The position numbers were made by a program, and so were the translations under genes. This document shows, in pieces, positions 16,534-25,338 of a stretch of DNA of 64,000 nucleotides. The notes under the pieces are model-generated. The model saw nothing but the letters and a program-made list of their open reading frames with translations, was not told the DNA's origin and did not search any database. Where the stretch lies: the NCBI GenBank assembly GCA_000244995.1, contig CM001438.1, positions 4,178,090 to 4,242,089 of the forward strand, in the 5' to 3' direction. The stretch is from Burkholderiales bacterium JOSHI_001. Its GTDB lineage: Bacteria > Pseudomonadota > Gammaproteobacteria > Burkholderiales > Burkholderiaceae_C. Each line of letters starts with the position of its first letter. Within the stretch, counting starts at the first letter, position 1.

Positions 16534-19014
16534 GCCGCCATCCTCGACGAACTCGACGCCTGGTTCCAGCGCCGCGGCTGGACGCCGTTTGCCTTCCAGC
16601 GCGAGGTGTGGGCCGCCATGGCCCAAGGCCGCAGCGGCCTGCTGCACGCCACCACCGGCGCCGGCAAGACCTACGCGGTGTGGGGCGGTGCCCTGGCCCG
16701 TGGCGCGGCCCTGAAGGGTCTGGAAGGCCGCGCCGCGCCACCGCTGGGCGTGTTGTGGATCACCCCCATGCGCGCGCTGGCGGCCGACACCGCGCGCGCC
16801 ATCGCCCTGCCCTTGCCCGACCTGGCGCCGGCCTGGACCCACGGCCTGCGCACCGGCGACACGCCCAGCGCGGAACGCGCCCGCCAGGACCGGCGCCTGC
16901 CCACCGCGCTGGTCACCACGCCCGAATCGCTGACCCTGCTGCTCACCCGCGCCGACGCCCCCGCGCAGCTGGCCGGCGTGCACACCGTCATCGTCGATGA
17001 GTGGCATGAAATGGTGGGCAACAAGCGCGGGGTGCAGGTGCAGCTGGCGCTGGCGCGTCTGGCCCGCTTCAACCCTCGGTTGGCGGTCTGGGGCCTGAGT
17101 GCCACGCTGGGCAACCTGCGCGAGGCCATGGCCATGCTGCTGGGCCACGGCCAGGGCCGGCTGGTGCAGGGCAAGCTGGACAAGCCGCTGCAGGTGGACA
17201 CCCTGTTGCCGGCCGACCCCGGGCGCTTCTCCTGGGGCGGCCACCTGGGCGCGCAGATGCAGGAACCCGTGCTGCGCGAGATCGACGCCAGCGGCCCCAC
17301 CCTGGTGTTCACCAATGTGCGCTCGCAGGCCGAGATCTGGTACCAGTTGCTGCTGGCGGCGCGGCCTGATTGGGCAGGACAGATCGCGTTGCACCACGGC
17401 AGCCTGGACAAGGCCACGCGCGACTGGGTGGAGCAGAACCTGAAGGCCGGTGTGCTGCGCGCGGTGGTGGCCACCTCGTCGTTGGACCTGGGCGTGGACT
17501 TCCTGCCGGTGGAACGGGTGCTGCAGATCGGCTCGGCCAAGGGCGTGGCGCGGCTGCTGCAGCGCGCCGGCCGCTCAGGCCACCAGCCGGGCCGCGCCAG
17601 CCGCATCACCCTGGTGCCCACCAACACACTGGAACTGATCGAGGCCCTGGCCGCGCGGCGCGCCGCGGCGGCCGGCCGGGTGGAAAGCCGCCACGCGCCC
17701 GACAAGCCGCTGGACGTGCTGGTGCAGCACCTGGTGACGGTGGCACTGGGCGGCGGCTTCCTGCGCGACGAGTTGCTGGCCGAAGTGCGGCACACGCACA
17801 GCTACCGCGAACTGACCGACGAGGAATTCCAGTGGGCACTGGACTTCGTCACCCGCGGCGGCGCCAGCCTCACGGCCTACCCCGAATACCACCGCGTGGT
17901 GGTGGACGAACACGGCGTGCACCGTGTCGTCGACCGCGGCATTGCGCTGCGCCATCGGCTGCAGGTGGGCACCATCGTGGCCGATGCCAGCATGCAGGTG
18001 AAGTGGCTCTCGGGCGGCACGCTCGGGCAGATCGAAGAAGGCTTCATCGCGCGGCTGAACAAGGGCGACCACTTCGTGTTCGCCGGCCGCGTGCTGGAAT
18101 ACGTGCGCACCCAGGACATGGCAGCCTATGTGCGCAAGGCCAGCAAGCGCAAGGGCATCGTGCCGGCCTGGAACGGCGGCAAGATGCCTCTGTCCAGCGA
18201 ACTGGCCGACGCCACGCTGGAGGTGCTGCTGTCGGCCCGCCAAGGCCAGCGGGACGAACCCGAGCTGCAGGCCGCCGCGCCCATGCTGGACGCGCAAAGC
18301 CGCTTGTCCAAACTGCCCACCCCGAAGACGCTGCTGGTGGAGCGCTTCGCCTCGCGCGAAGGCTTCCACACCTTCGTCTATCCCTTCGCCGGCCGCTATG
18401 TCCACATGGGGCTGGCCAGCCTGCTGGCCTGGCGCCTGGCGCGCGACGCGCCCAACACCTTCAGCATCAGCGTGAACGACCACGGCTTCGAGCTGTTGGC
18501 GGCACAGGCCCTGGACCTGGCGCCTTTGCTGGACAAGACCCTGTTCGCCGAGACCGCGCTGATGGCCGACGTGCTGGCCAGCCTGAACAGCGGGGAACTG
18601 GCGCAGCGGCGCTTTCGCGAGATCGCGCGCGTGGCCGGCCTGGTGTTCAGCGGCTACCCCGGTGCGCCCAAGAGCACGCGCCAGTTGCAGGCCAGCAGCA
18701 GCCTGTTCTTCGAGGTCTTCCGCAAGTACGACCCCGGCAACCTGCTGCTGACGCAGGCCGACACCGAGGTGCTGGCGCAGGAACTGGACCTGCGGCGCCT
18801 GTCGGCCAGTTTGAATCGCATGCGCGGCCAGCGCATCGAGGCGGTGGACCTGCGCGCGCCCAGCCCGTTCGCCCTGGCGCTGATGGTGGAGCGCTTCCGC
18901 GAGGAGCTGTCCACCGAAAAGCTGGCCGACCGGCTGGCGCGTTTCGTGGCCGACGCGAATGCGGTGCTGGATGCTGCGCCGTCCGCGCCAACGCGGCGCC
19001 GGGCGAAAACCTAG
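16519..19014 (+). CDS. Lhr-type DEXH helicase (ligase-associated type); start uncertain
   Basis: An SF2 DNA helicase of about 830 residues. Walker [13 protein letters not shown] box (IVDEWHEM), motif III GLSATLG, the second RecA domain with [12 protein letters not shown], and a long C-terminal Lhr-like half are present. The family is called 'ligase-associated DNA damage response DEXH box helicase' and normally sits with an ATP-dependent ligase and exonuclease; neither is here. Homologous N-terminal sequence ([17 protein letters not shown]) runs upstream of the first GTG (16606). However, no ATG, GTG or TTG lies between that GTG and the TAG at 16501, so a CTG at 16519/16522 is assumed. Confidence 0.85.
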   Translation: MLPKDAAILDELDAWFQRRGWTPFAFQREVWAAMAQGRSGLLHATTGAGKTYAVWGGALARGAALKGLEGRAAPPLGVLWITPMRALAADTARAIALPLPDLAPAWTHGLRTGDTPSAERARQDRRLPTALVTTPESLTLLLTRADAPAQLAGVHTVIVDEWHEMVGNKRGVQVQLALARLARFNPRLAVWGLSATLGNLREAMAMLLGHGQGRLVQGKLDKPLQVDTLLPADPGRFSWGGHLGAQMQEPVLREIDASGPTLVFTNVRSQAEIWYQLLLAARPDWAGQIALHHGSLDKATRDWVEQNLKAGVLRAVVATSSLDLGVDFLPVERVLQIGSAKGVARLLQRAGRSGHQPGRASRITLVPTNTLELIEALAARRAAAAGRVESRHAPDKPLDVLVQHLVTVALGGGFLRDELLAEVRHTHSYRELTDEEFQWALDFVTRGGASLTAYPEYHRVVVDEHGVHRVVDRGIALRHRLQVGTIVADASMQVKWLSGGTLGQIEEGFIARLNKGDHFVFAGRVLEYVRTQDMAAYVRKASKRKGIVPAWNGGKMPLSSELADATLEVLLSARQGQRDEPELQAAAPMLDAQSRLSKLPTPKTLLVERFASREGFHTFVYPFAGRYVHMGLASLLAWRLARDAPNTFSISVNDHGFELLAAQALDLAPLLDKTLFAETALMADVLASLNSGELAQRRFREIARVAGLVFSGYPGAPKSTRQLQASSSLFFEVFRKYDPGNLLLTQADTEVLAQELDLRRLSASLNRMRGQRIEAVDLRAPSPFALALMVERFREELSTEKLADRLARFVADANAVLDAAPSAPTRRRAKT

Positions 19015-19571
19015 ATGCGGTGTCCCAGCCGGCCCAGCACCTCGGGCACGCTCTGGCGCATGTGCAGCGCAATCGCCAGCGCCGCCATGTGGTTGCTGTT
19101 GCGGCCGAGGATGGTTTGCGACAGCGGCAGGAACTCGCGTTCTTCGAAGGCCGCGTGCGCCATGTAGCTGTGCACCATGCGCTGCAGCGCGGTCGGGTCC
19201 AGCGTGGCGTCGCGGCCCTTGGCCACGTTCTTCAGGCCCGGCACCAGGCCGGCCCATTGTTTTTCCACCTCGCGGTGCTCGTGCACCAGTCGGTCCACCA
19301 GGGCCTGCACGCGGTCACGCTCTTCACCCCGCACACTGCTGGACAGCACGGCCGGGAACAACTCGCGCTCTTCCTGCGCGTGGTGTTCCTTGATCACGTC
19401 GTCGAAGAAGGCCAGCGCGTCGGCCGCCACCTGGCGCGCCCGCGCGGCCGGTGCCAGCAGGTCCACCAGGCCGCCCAGCGATTTCAGCTGCGTGGTGATG
19501 CCCACGTGGGCGTGGGAGAAGTCCTCCAGCGGCGCGCTGGACGGGCTGGGGCCATCGGCGGCGGTGTTCAT
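19011..19571 (-). CDS. hemerythrin domain protein
   Basis: A 186-residue helical-bundle protein with the His/Glu ladder of hemerythrin HHE domains: [30 protein letters not shown] and [11 protein letters not shown]. It should bind a di-iron centre; relatives sense or buffer O2, NO or iron. ATG 19571 gives MNTAADGPS; the longer upstream frame is not needed. Its TAG stop shares the palindrome CTAG with the TAG of the convergent helicase gene. Confidence 0.88.
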   Translation of the reverse strand: MNTAADGPSPSSAPLEDFSHAHVGITTQLKSLGGLVDLLAPAARARQVAADALAFFDDVIKEHHAQEERELFPAVLSSSVRGEERDRVQALVDRLVHEHREVEKQWAGLVPGLKNVAKGRDATLDPTALQRMVHSYMAHAAFEEREFLPLSQTILGRNSNHMAALAIALHMRQSVPEVLGRLGHRI

Positions 19572-19644
19572 GCGTGCTCCATCGTGCCCAGCCGGCAGCG
19601 GCAGGGCTTGAGCCGCAATGTGAACCAGCAAGCGGCAAGACGGG

Positions 19645-19658
19645 TTGACGATGGTCAA
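19645..19658. promoter_or_regulatory. palindrome TTGAC-GATG-GTCAA between divergent genes
   Basis: A perfect 5-4-5 inverted repeat in the 143-nt gap between the hemerythrin gene and the DUF302 lipoprotein gene. TTGACG could also serve as a -35. A small operator is possible; no partner copy was found. Confidence 0.25.
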
Positions 19659-19714
19659 GTCGAAATCGATGCCAGACTGCGGGGCCGAGCCGCCCTCCTC
19701 CCGAAAGGATCCCG

Positions 19715-20200
19715 ATGAATGCCTACCGCACCCTGGCCCTTGCCTGCGGCCTGGTCGCTGCCCTGGCGGGCTGCGCCGCCCCCGGGGCTGGCCCGGCCCC
19801 GGGCGCCAGCCCCGAGGGCCTGTTGGCCACCCGAAGCCCGCACAGCCCCAAGGACACCATGGACCGGCTGGAAGCCCAGGTGAAGCAGCGCAACCTGAAC
19901 GTGTTTGCGCGCATCGACCACGCGGCCGGCGCACAGCGCATCGGCAAGACCCTGCGGCCGACCGAGCTGCTGATCTTCGGCAACCCCCAGGGCGGCACGC
20001 CCCTGATGGAATGCGCCCAGAGCGCCGGCATCGACCTGCCGCTGAAAGGCCTGGTGTGGCAGGACGCCGCCGGCCAGGTGTGGCTGGGCGTGAACGACCC
20101 GGCCTGGCTGGCGCGCCGCCATGGCGCCCCGGACTGCCCCGCCGCCACCCCGTTGCGCCAGGCTCTGGACGCCCTGGTGAAGGTCATCGTCGCCCCGTGA
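19715..20200 (+). CDS. DUF302 lipoprotein
   Basis: A 161-residue protein with a lipoprotein signal (ALAGC). The DUF302 domain follows: the segment DTMDRLEAQVKQRNLNVFARIDHAAGA, split by GKTLRPTELLIFGNPQGGTPLM, is typical of this alpha/beta domain of unknown function. ATG 19715 is preceded by GAAAGGA. It is probably surface- or periplasm-anchored. It sits alone between the hemerythrin gene and the lipid transporter. Confidence 0.87.
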   Translation: MNAYRTLALACGLVAALAGCAAPGAGPAPGASPEGLLATRSPHSPKDTMDRLEAQVKQRNLNVFARIDHAAGAQRIGKTLRPTELLIFGNPQGGTPLMECAQSAGIDLPLKGLVWQDAAGQVWLGVNDPAWLARRHGAPDCPAATPLRQALDALVKVIVAP

Positions 20201-20231
20201 CGCGGCGCGCCGGGGCCCGCGACGCGGCGGG

Positions 20232-20237
20232 CACAAT
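20232..20237 (+). promoter_or_regulatory. -10-like box of the mla-type operon
   Basis: CACAAT followed by G, 15 nt before the permease ATG, which implies a leader of under 10 nt. No -35 recognised. Confidence 0.4.
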
Positions 20238-20252
20238 GCCCGCTGCTCTCGC

Positions 20253-21389
20253 ATGGCCACCCCACCCCTGACCCCCACCTTGCACGTCGCCCGCCAAGGC
20301 GACGCCCTGCACGTGGCCCTGGGCGGGCACTGGAGCCTGCACGGCGCGGCGGCCGACCTGGGCCCGGCCCAGGCGGCCTTGGCCGACCTGCCGGCACCCG
20401 GCGGCCGGCTGGTGCTGGCCACCGAAGGCCTGGCGCAGTGGGATTCCTACGCCGTCACCGCGCTGTGGTTGTTGCGCAGCCAGGCCCAGGCCCGCGCGCT
20501 GGCGGTGGAAACCAGCGCGCTGCCGGTGGACCTGCAGCGGGTGCTGGCGCTGGCACAAACCCGCCCGGCGCCCGCGCCGGCCGACGCCCCGCGCCTGCCC
20601 TGGCTGCAGCGCCTGGGCCACGTGGCGCTGGCCCCGTGGACCGGTGCACAAACCACGTTGGGCTTTGTCGGCGAGGTGGTGCTGGCGCTGGGGCGCGCGG
20701 CGCGCGGGCGCAGCCGCATGCGCGCCGCCGACCTGTGGTTCCAGGTGGACCAGTGCGGGCCGCGCAGCCTGCCCATCGTGGGCCTGATCAGCTTCCTGGT
20801 GGGGCTGATCCTGGCCTACATGGGCGCGGCGCAGTTGCAGCGCTTCGGCGCCCAGATCTACATCGCCGACCTGGTGACCATCGGCATGGTGCGCGAGATC
20901 GCTGCGCTGATGACCGCCATCATCCTGGCCGGCCGGGTGGGCGCGGCCTTTGCGGCGCAGTTGGGCAGCATGCAGGCCAACGAAGAGATCGACGCGCTGC
21001 ATGCATTGGGCCTGCCGCCGGTGGAACACCTCGTGCTGCCGCGCCTGCTGGCGCTGACGCTCGTCGCGCCGCTGCTGACGGCCTACGCCGGCGCCGTGGG
21101 CGTGGTGGCCGGGCTGCTGGTGGCGGTGGGCGTGTTCCACGTCACCCCGGTGGAATACGTGCGGCAAAGCCTGGAAGCCTTGACGCTGACCCACGCCGCG
21201 GTGGGCCTGTTCAAGGGCACGGTGTACGCGGCCCTGGTGGCCATTTCAGGCTGCCTGCAGGGCCTGAACGCCGGCCGCAGCGCCCAGGCCGTGGGCGAGG
21301 CCACCACCCGGGCGGTGGTGCAGGCCATCGTGTGGATCGTGGTGTCGGCCTCGGCCATCACCGTGGCGCTGCAGAGGCTGGACTGGTGA
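20253..21389 (+). CDS. MlaE-type ABC permease with N-terminal STAS-like domain
   Basis: The inner-membrane permease of a lipid ABC importer/exporter, 378 residues. The C-terminal two thirds show the MlaE domain: GLISFLVGLILAYMGAAQL, AAFAAQLGSMQANEEIDAL and helices following. The first ~100 residues are soluble and STAS/MlaB-like (GGHWSLHGAAADL). A domain that is a separate MlaB protein elsewhere is therefore fused here. It leads a five-gene run with the ATPase, MCE protein, lipoprotein and a nuclease, mostly overlapping. Confidence 0.92.
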   Translation: MATPPLTPTLHVARQGDALHVALGGHWSLHGAAADLGPAQAALADLPAPGGRLVLATEGLAQWDSYAVTALWLLRSQAQARALAVETSALPVDLQRVLALAQTRPAPAPADAPRLPWLQRLGHVALAPWTGAQTTLGFVGEVVLALGRAARGRSRMRAADLWFQVDQCGPRSLPIVGLISFLVGLILAYMGAAQLQRFGAQIYIADLVTIGMVREIAALMTAIILAGRVGAAFAAQLGSMQANEEIDALHALGLPPVEHLVLPRLLALTLVAPLLTAYAGAVGVVAGLLVAVGVFHVTPVEYVRQSLEALTLTHAAVGLFKGTVYAALVAISGCLQGLNAGRSAQAVGEATTRAVVQAIVWIVVSASAITVALQRLDW

Positions 21390-22153
21390 TGAGCGATTCG
21401 GTCATCGAGGTGCAGGGCCTGACCATGGCCTATGGGCCGAAGCTGATCCAGAAGGACATCAGCTTCAGCGTGCAGCGCGGCGAGGTGCTGGTGCTGTGCG
21501 GCGGCTCGGGCTGCGGCAAGAGCACCCTGCTGCGCCACCTGATCGGCCTGCAGGCACCCGCGGCCGGGCGCGTGAGCTACGGCGGCGCGGGGCTGGACGA
21601 TGGCGACGAAGCCGCGCAATCCGCCATGCGCCAGCGCTTCGGCGTGATGTTCCAGCAGGGCGCGCTGTTCTCCAGCATGAGCGTGGGCGAGAACGTGGCC
21701 CTGCCGCTGCAGGAATTCACCACGCTGCCGCAAGACGCCATCGAAGACATCGCCCGCTGCAAGCTGGCCTTGGTGGGGCTGGACGGCACGGCCGACCTGG
21801 AGCCGTCGGCCCTGTCGGGCGGCATGCGCAAGCGCGCGGCCATTGCGCGCGCCATGGCGCTGGACCCGTCCATCCTGTTCCTGGACGAGCCCTCGGCCGG
21901 CCTGGACCCGGTGGCCAGCGCGCGCCTGGACGAGCTGATCCTGCAACTGCGCGACAGCCTGGGCACCACGGTGGTGATGGTCACGCACGAGCTGCCCAGC
22001 ATCTTCGCCGTGGCCGACCGCTGCGTGTACCTGGACGCGGTGAGCAAGACCATGATCGCGCTGGGCGATCCTGCGACACTGCGCGACAGCGGCCCTGCGC
22101 CGGTGCGCGAATTCCTCACCCGCGGCGCTGCCGCTTCCCACGCCACTGCATGA
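21389..22153 (+). CDS. MlaF-type ABC ATPase
   Basis: A 254-residue ATP-binding subunit. Walker A GGSGCGKST, Q-loop (FGVMFQQGALFSSM), signature LSGGMRKR and Walker B ILFLDEPSAGLDP are all present, with the switch His in VTHELP. The FQQGALFSSMSV region is typical of Mla ATPases. Its ATG shares one base with the permease stop (TGATG). Confidence 0.95.
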   Translation: MSDSVIEVQGLTMAYGPKLIQKDISFSVQRGEVLVLCGGSGCGKSTLLRHLIGLQAPAAGRVSYGGAGLDDGDEAAQSAMRQRFGVMFQQGALFSSMSVGENVALPLQEFTTLPQDAIEDIARCKLALVGLDGTADLEPSALSGGMRKRAAIARAMALDPSILFLDEPSAGLDPVASARLDELILQLRDSLGTTVVMVTHELPSIFAVADRCVYLDAVSKTMIALGDPATLRDSGPAPVREFLTRGAAASHATA

Positions 22154-23262
22154 AACGACGCGCCAACCCCACCCTGATCGGCCTGTTCGTTGTCGGCGCC
22201 CTGGTGCTGGCGCTGGGCACCGTCATCGCGCTGGCGGGCGGCAGCCTGTTCCAGCGCAAGGAGCGCGCGGTGATGTACTTCAGCGGCAGCATCTACGGCC
22301 TGCAGGTGGGTGCGCCGGTGGTGTTCCGTGGCGTCCGGCTGGGCAGCGTGGTGGACATCGGCCTGGCCTACGACAAGAAGCGCGAGAACTTCGCCATTCC
22401 CGTCACCGCCGAGATCGAACGCGGCGTGGTCCGCGGCGGGCGCGGCAACGTGGACGCCGACGCCGCGCCGTCGGTGGCCGCCCTGGTGCAGCGCGGCCTG
22501 CGTGCGCAACTGGCCATGCAGAGCATCCTCACCGGACAGCTCTACGTGGACCTGGACTTCCGCCCCGACCGCGCCGGCGAGAAGCTGGGCGCGGCCGGTG
22601 GGCCGACCGAGATTCCCACCGTGTCCAACTCCATCCAGGACCTGCAGAACCAGATCGAAGGCCTGGACCTGCGCAAGCTGGTGGACGATGTGTCGGCCAT
22701 CGCCGGCTCGGCGCGCCAGCTGGTCAGCGGGCCCGAACTGGCCCAGGCGCTGCGCGACACCCAGGCCATCACCACCAGCCTGAAGAGCATCACCAGGCGG
22801 CTGGACAAGCAGATCGACCCGCTGGTGGCGCAGGCGCGCGGGGCGCTGTCCAGCACCGAGCGCGCCATGAACAGCACCGACACCGCGATGAAGGGCGCCG
22901 AGCGCACCCTGGCCAGCGCCGACGCAGCGGTGAAAACCGCCGAAAGCACCATCAAGAGCGCCCAGCCCGCGCTGGCGCAGCTGGAAGGGGCGGTGCAACG
23001 CATCGACACCGCGGCCGCCCGGGTGGGCGCACTGGCCTCGCCCGACGCCCCGTTGTTGAAGAGCCTGCAGGCCACCGCCGACGAACTTTCGCGCAGTGCC
23101 GCCGCCCTGCGCGACAGCACCGCCGACGACGGCACCCTGATGCTGAACCTGCAGCGCGCACTGAGGGAAACCTCGCAGGCCGCCCGTTCCTTGCGCGAGT
23201 TGACCGACCTGCTGGACCGCCAGCCCGAATCGCTGCTGCGTGGCCGCCAATCGCCGCGCTGA
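22150..23262 (+). CDS. MlaD-family (MCE domain) protein
   Basis: A 370-residue membrane-anchored periplasmic substrate carrier. One N-terminal helix (residues 11-31) is followed by the MCE domain (MYFSGSIYGLQVGAPVVFRGV), then a long Ala/Ser/Thr-rich helical tail with heptad character (repeated RALSSTERAM-like units). Such MCE proteins form hexamers that shuttle lipids. It overlaps the ATPase gene by ATGA. The long tail makes it more PqiB/Yeb-like in size than E. coli MlaD (183 aa). Confidence 0.92.
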   Translation: MKRRANPTLIGLFVVGALVLALGTVIALAGGSLFQRKERAVMYFSGSIYGLQVGAPVVFRGVRLGSVVDIGLAYDKKRENFAIPVTAEIERGVVRGGRGNVDADAAPSVAALVQRGLRAQLAMQSILTGQLYVDLDFRPDRAGEKLGAAGGPTEIPTVSNSIQDLQNQIEGLDLRKLVDDVSAIAGSARQLVSGPELAQALRDTQAITTSLKSITRRLDKQIDPLVAQARGALSSTERAMNSTDTAMKGAERTLASADAAVKTAESTIKSAQPALAQLEGAVQRIDTAAARVGALASPDAPLLKSLQATADELSRSAAALRDSTADDGTLMLNLQRALRETSQAARSLRELTDLLDRQPESLLRGRQSPR

Positions 23263-23274
23263 ACGCCCCCGACC

Positions 23275-23853
23275 ATGAAGACCCATGCCCTGCCCCTGCT
23301 GCTGACCGCCGCCTTGCTGGCCGGCTGCGCCGCGTCGCCGCCGGTGCGGCTGTACCAACTGCGCGCCACCCCGGCCGCGGCCCGCGCCGACCTGCCAGCA
23401 GGCCTGGTGTCCCTGGGCCCGGTGCTGCTGCCCGACTACCTGGACCGCAGCACCTTGGTGCAGCGCGAAGGCGCCGCCGGCCTGAAGGCCCTGGACGGCC
23501 ACCGCTGGGCCGAACCCCTGGCCGACGCCAGCGCCCGCGTGCTGCGTGAAAACCTGGCCGCCCGCCTGGGTGATGCACGGGTCTGGACACCGCCCCTGCC
23601 CACCGGCCTGCGCGCCACCCGCACACTGCGGGTGGAACTGCTGCGCTTCGAGGCCGACGAAGGCGGCGCCAGCCTGCTGCTGGCCGCCCGCTGGACCTGG
23701 CTGGACCCCAACGGCAAGGCCGCGCCGCTGGTGCAGACGCGCGACTGGCGCCTGCCCATCGCGCAAAGCGGCCCGGACGGCCTGGCCGCCGCGCACAGCC
23801 AGGCGCTGGACGCCCTGGCCGAGGCCCTGGCCACGAGCCTGCCCGCGCCGTGA
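23275..23853 (+). CDS. PqiC-type ABC transport auxiliary lipoprotein
   Basis: A 192-residue lipoprotein (lipobox LLAGC) with the ABC_trans_aux domain: RLYQLRATP near the start and LVSLGPVLLPDYLDRSTLVQ. In Pqi systems such proteins sit in the outer membrane and dock the MCE tube. It follows the MCE gene after 12 nt. Its stop overlaps the GTG of the nuclease gene (GTGA). Confidence 0.9.
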   Translation: MKTHALPLLLTAALLAGCAASPPVRLYQLRATPAAARADLPAGLVSLGPVLLPDYLDRSTLVQREGAAGLKALDGHRWAEPLADASARVLRENLAARLGDARVWTPPLPTGLRATRTLRVELLRFEADEGGASLLLAARWTWLDPNGKAAPLVQTRDWRLPIAQSGPDGLAAAHSQALDALAEALATSLPAP

Positions 23854-24338
23854 CGGCGGCCTGGCGACTGGCGGCAGCCCTGGCCGGCTTGCTGCAGGCG
23901 GCCACGGCGCAGGCGCTTCAGGGCACCGTCACCCGCGTGAGCGACGGTGACACGCTGTGGGTTCGCCCGGCCGGCGGCGGCAAGCCGCAGAAGGTGCGCC
24001 TGCAAGGCCTGGACGCACCGGAAAGCTGCCAACCCTGGGGTGCCCAGGCCACCCAGGCCCTGAAAGGCCAGGTGCTGAATCGCACCGTGCGCCTGGAAGA
24101 AGGCCCGCGCGACGCCCATGGCCGGCGCCTGGGCAGGCTGATGCAGGGCGAGCTGGACGTGGGCGCCTGGATGGTGAGCCAGGGCCACGCCTGGAGCTAC
24201 CGCTGGCGCTGGCACCCCGGGCCCTACGCCGCCGAGGAACAGCAGGCCCGCGCCGCCCGGCGGGGCCTGTTCGGCCAGCCCGGTGCGCAGCAACCCCGGG
24301 AATTCCGGCGCCGGCACGGCCCCTGCCCGGCCCCTTGA
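23850..24338 (+). CDS. secreted thermonuclease-family protein (SNase-like)
   Basis: A 162-residue protein with a short signal peptide and a staphylococcal-nuclease fold. GTVTRVSDGDTLWV is the first strand pair, VRLQGLDAPES carries the catalytic Arg/Asp/Glu set, and DAHGRRLGRLM replaces the usual D-x-YGR. GTG start at 23850 overlaps the lipoprotein stop (GTGA). Placement in a lipid-transport operon is odd and may just reflect transcriptional convenience. Confidence 0.88.
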   Translation: MTAAWRLAAALAGLLQAATAQALQGTVTRVSDGDTLWVRPAGGGKPQKVRLQGLDAPESCQPWGAQATQALKGQVLNRTVRLEEGPRDAHGRRLGRLMQGELDVGAWMVSQGHAWSYRWRWHPGPYAAEEQQARAARRGLFGQPGAQQPREFRRRHGPCPAP

Positions 24339-24399
24339 GCGGGCCCCGCCGCCCTGGGGCACCGGGGCGCGACAACATGCCCCAGGCGTTGCATGCATC

Positions 24400-24432
24400 A
24401 GAACGCCCCTGGCGCGCTCTGTCGGGCGTTCT
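24400..24432 (+). repeat. inverted repeat after the nuclease gene
   Basis: AGAACGCC (24400-24407) pairs with GGCGTTCT (24425-24432) across a 17-nt loop. No T-run. It lies between the nuclease and the first PEP-CTERM gene and may mark the end of the upstream operon. Confidence 0.3.
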
Positions 24433-24483
24433 TGGCAGGCTGCTGCCATGGGCAAACCCCCATCAAATCCAACAAGGGAAATC

Positions 24484-25299
24484 ATGCTTCGACGCCTCAC
24501 CCTGTCCGCCTTGCCCCTGGCCGCCATCGCGATGGCATTGATGGCGAGCCCGCAGGCCCACGCCATGCCGGTGAGCGTCTTGAACACCGGCAACTGCGTC
24601 GGCGTGTGCGGCACGTCGGCCGCGGACGGCAACATCGGCGCGTCCGGCCTGGGCGCGGGGGCTTTCGGCTATGTCACCACGGCCGGCTCCGGCCAGACCG
24701 GCGTGGCGCCCTTCACCCTGGACAGCACCGCCAACGACAACGGCTCGCGTTTCCGCTCGGCCGCCTTCAACGTGACCGGTTCCTTTGACGCGTACTTCAA
24801 CTACATCACCACCGACGGCAAGGAATTCTCGGACTTCGGCTGGGCCCGCCTGATCAACGCCGACAACTCCACGGCGGCCTGGCTGTTTGCGGCGCGCAGT
24901 TCCACCAAGGGCCAGAAGGAAGTCATTCCGGGCGGCGTGCTCAACACCGCCAGTTTCGACCCGGCAAATGTGATCGCAGACTTCGCAAACTTCGATTTCA
25001 CCCGGCTGACCAACCCGACCGCCGACCTGTTGGGCACCTCCAGCGGCACCTGCTACCGCAGCACCAACACCTGCGGCACCACCGGCTGGCTGCATTCCAC
25101 CGTCTCGGGCCTGAACGGCCTGTACCGCCTGGAAGTGGGCGTGACCAACGCCGTGGATAATCTGTTCGACTCCGCGCTGGCCTTTGACCTGGTGGGCCTG
25201 GGTGGCGCCGCCGCCACGGTACCGGAACCGGGCAGCCTGGGCCTGCTGCTGGCCGCCGGTGCGGCTGCGGTGGTCACCCAACGCCGCCGCGCCGTCTGA
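24484..25299 (+). CDS. PEP-CTERM secreted protein A
   Basis: A 271-residue exported protein with a Sec signal (ends PQAHA). Its C-terminus has the PEP-CTERM sorting tag VPEPGSLGLLLAAG, a hydrophobic helix and QRRRAV. Such tags are processed by an exosortase, which is not in this window. The body shares CVGVCGTSAADG, the YITTDGKEFSDFGWARL block and GTCYRSTNTCG...GWLHS with the next gene. ATG 24484 has AAGGGAA upstream. The function is unknown; it is likely an extracellular matrix or surface protein. Confidence 0.88.
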   Translation: MLRRLTLSALPLAAIAMALMASPQAHAMPVSVLNTGNCVGVCGTSAADGNIGASGLGAGAFGYVTTAGSGQTGVAPFTLDSTANDNGSRFRSAAFNVTGSFDAYFNYITTDGKEFSDFGWARLINADNSTAAWLFAARSSTKGQKEVIPGGVLNTASFDPANVIADFANFDFTRLTNPTADLLGTSSGTCYRSTNTCGTTGWLHSTVSGLNGLYRLEVGVTNAVDNLFDSALAFDLVGLGGAAATVPEPGSLGLLLAAGAAAVVTQRRRAV

Positions 25300-25315
25300 G
25301 CGCCCCCAATTCGTC

Positions 25316-25321
25316 TAGAAC
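25316..25321 (+). promoter_or_regulatory. -10-like box before PEP-CTERM protein B
   Basis: TAGAAC, 17 nt before ATG 25339, giving a leader near 10 nt. There is no Shine-Dalgarno between it and the ATG, so near-leaderless translation is possible. Confidence 0.35.
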
Positions 25322-25338
25322 CCCTCCTGATCAACACC

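Noticed and set aside
16225..19014. Readthrough fusion of lipoprotein and helicase (same frame, one TAG)
   Set aside because: A lipoprotein signal on a DNA helicase makes no sense; the shared frame is likely chance, although the start problem remains.
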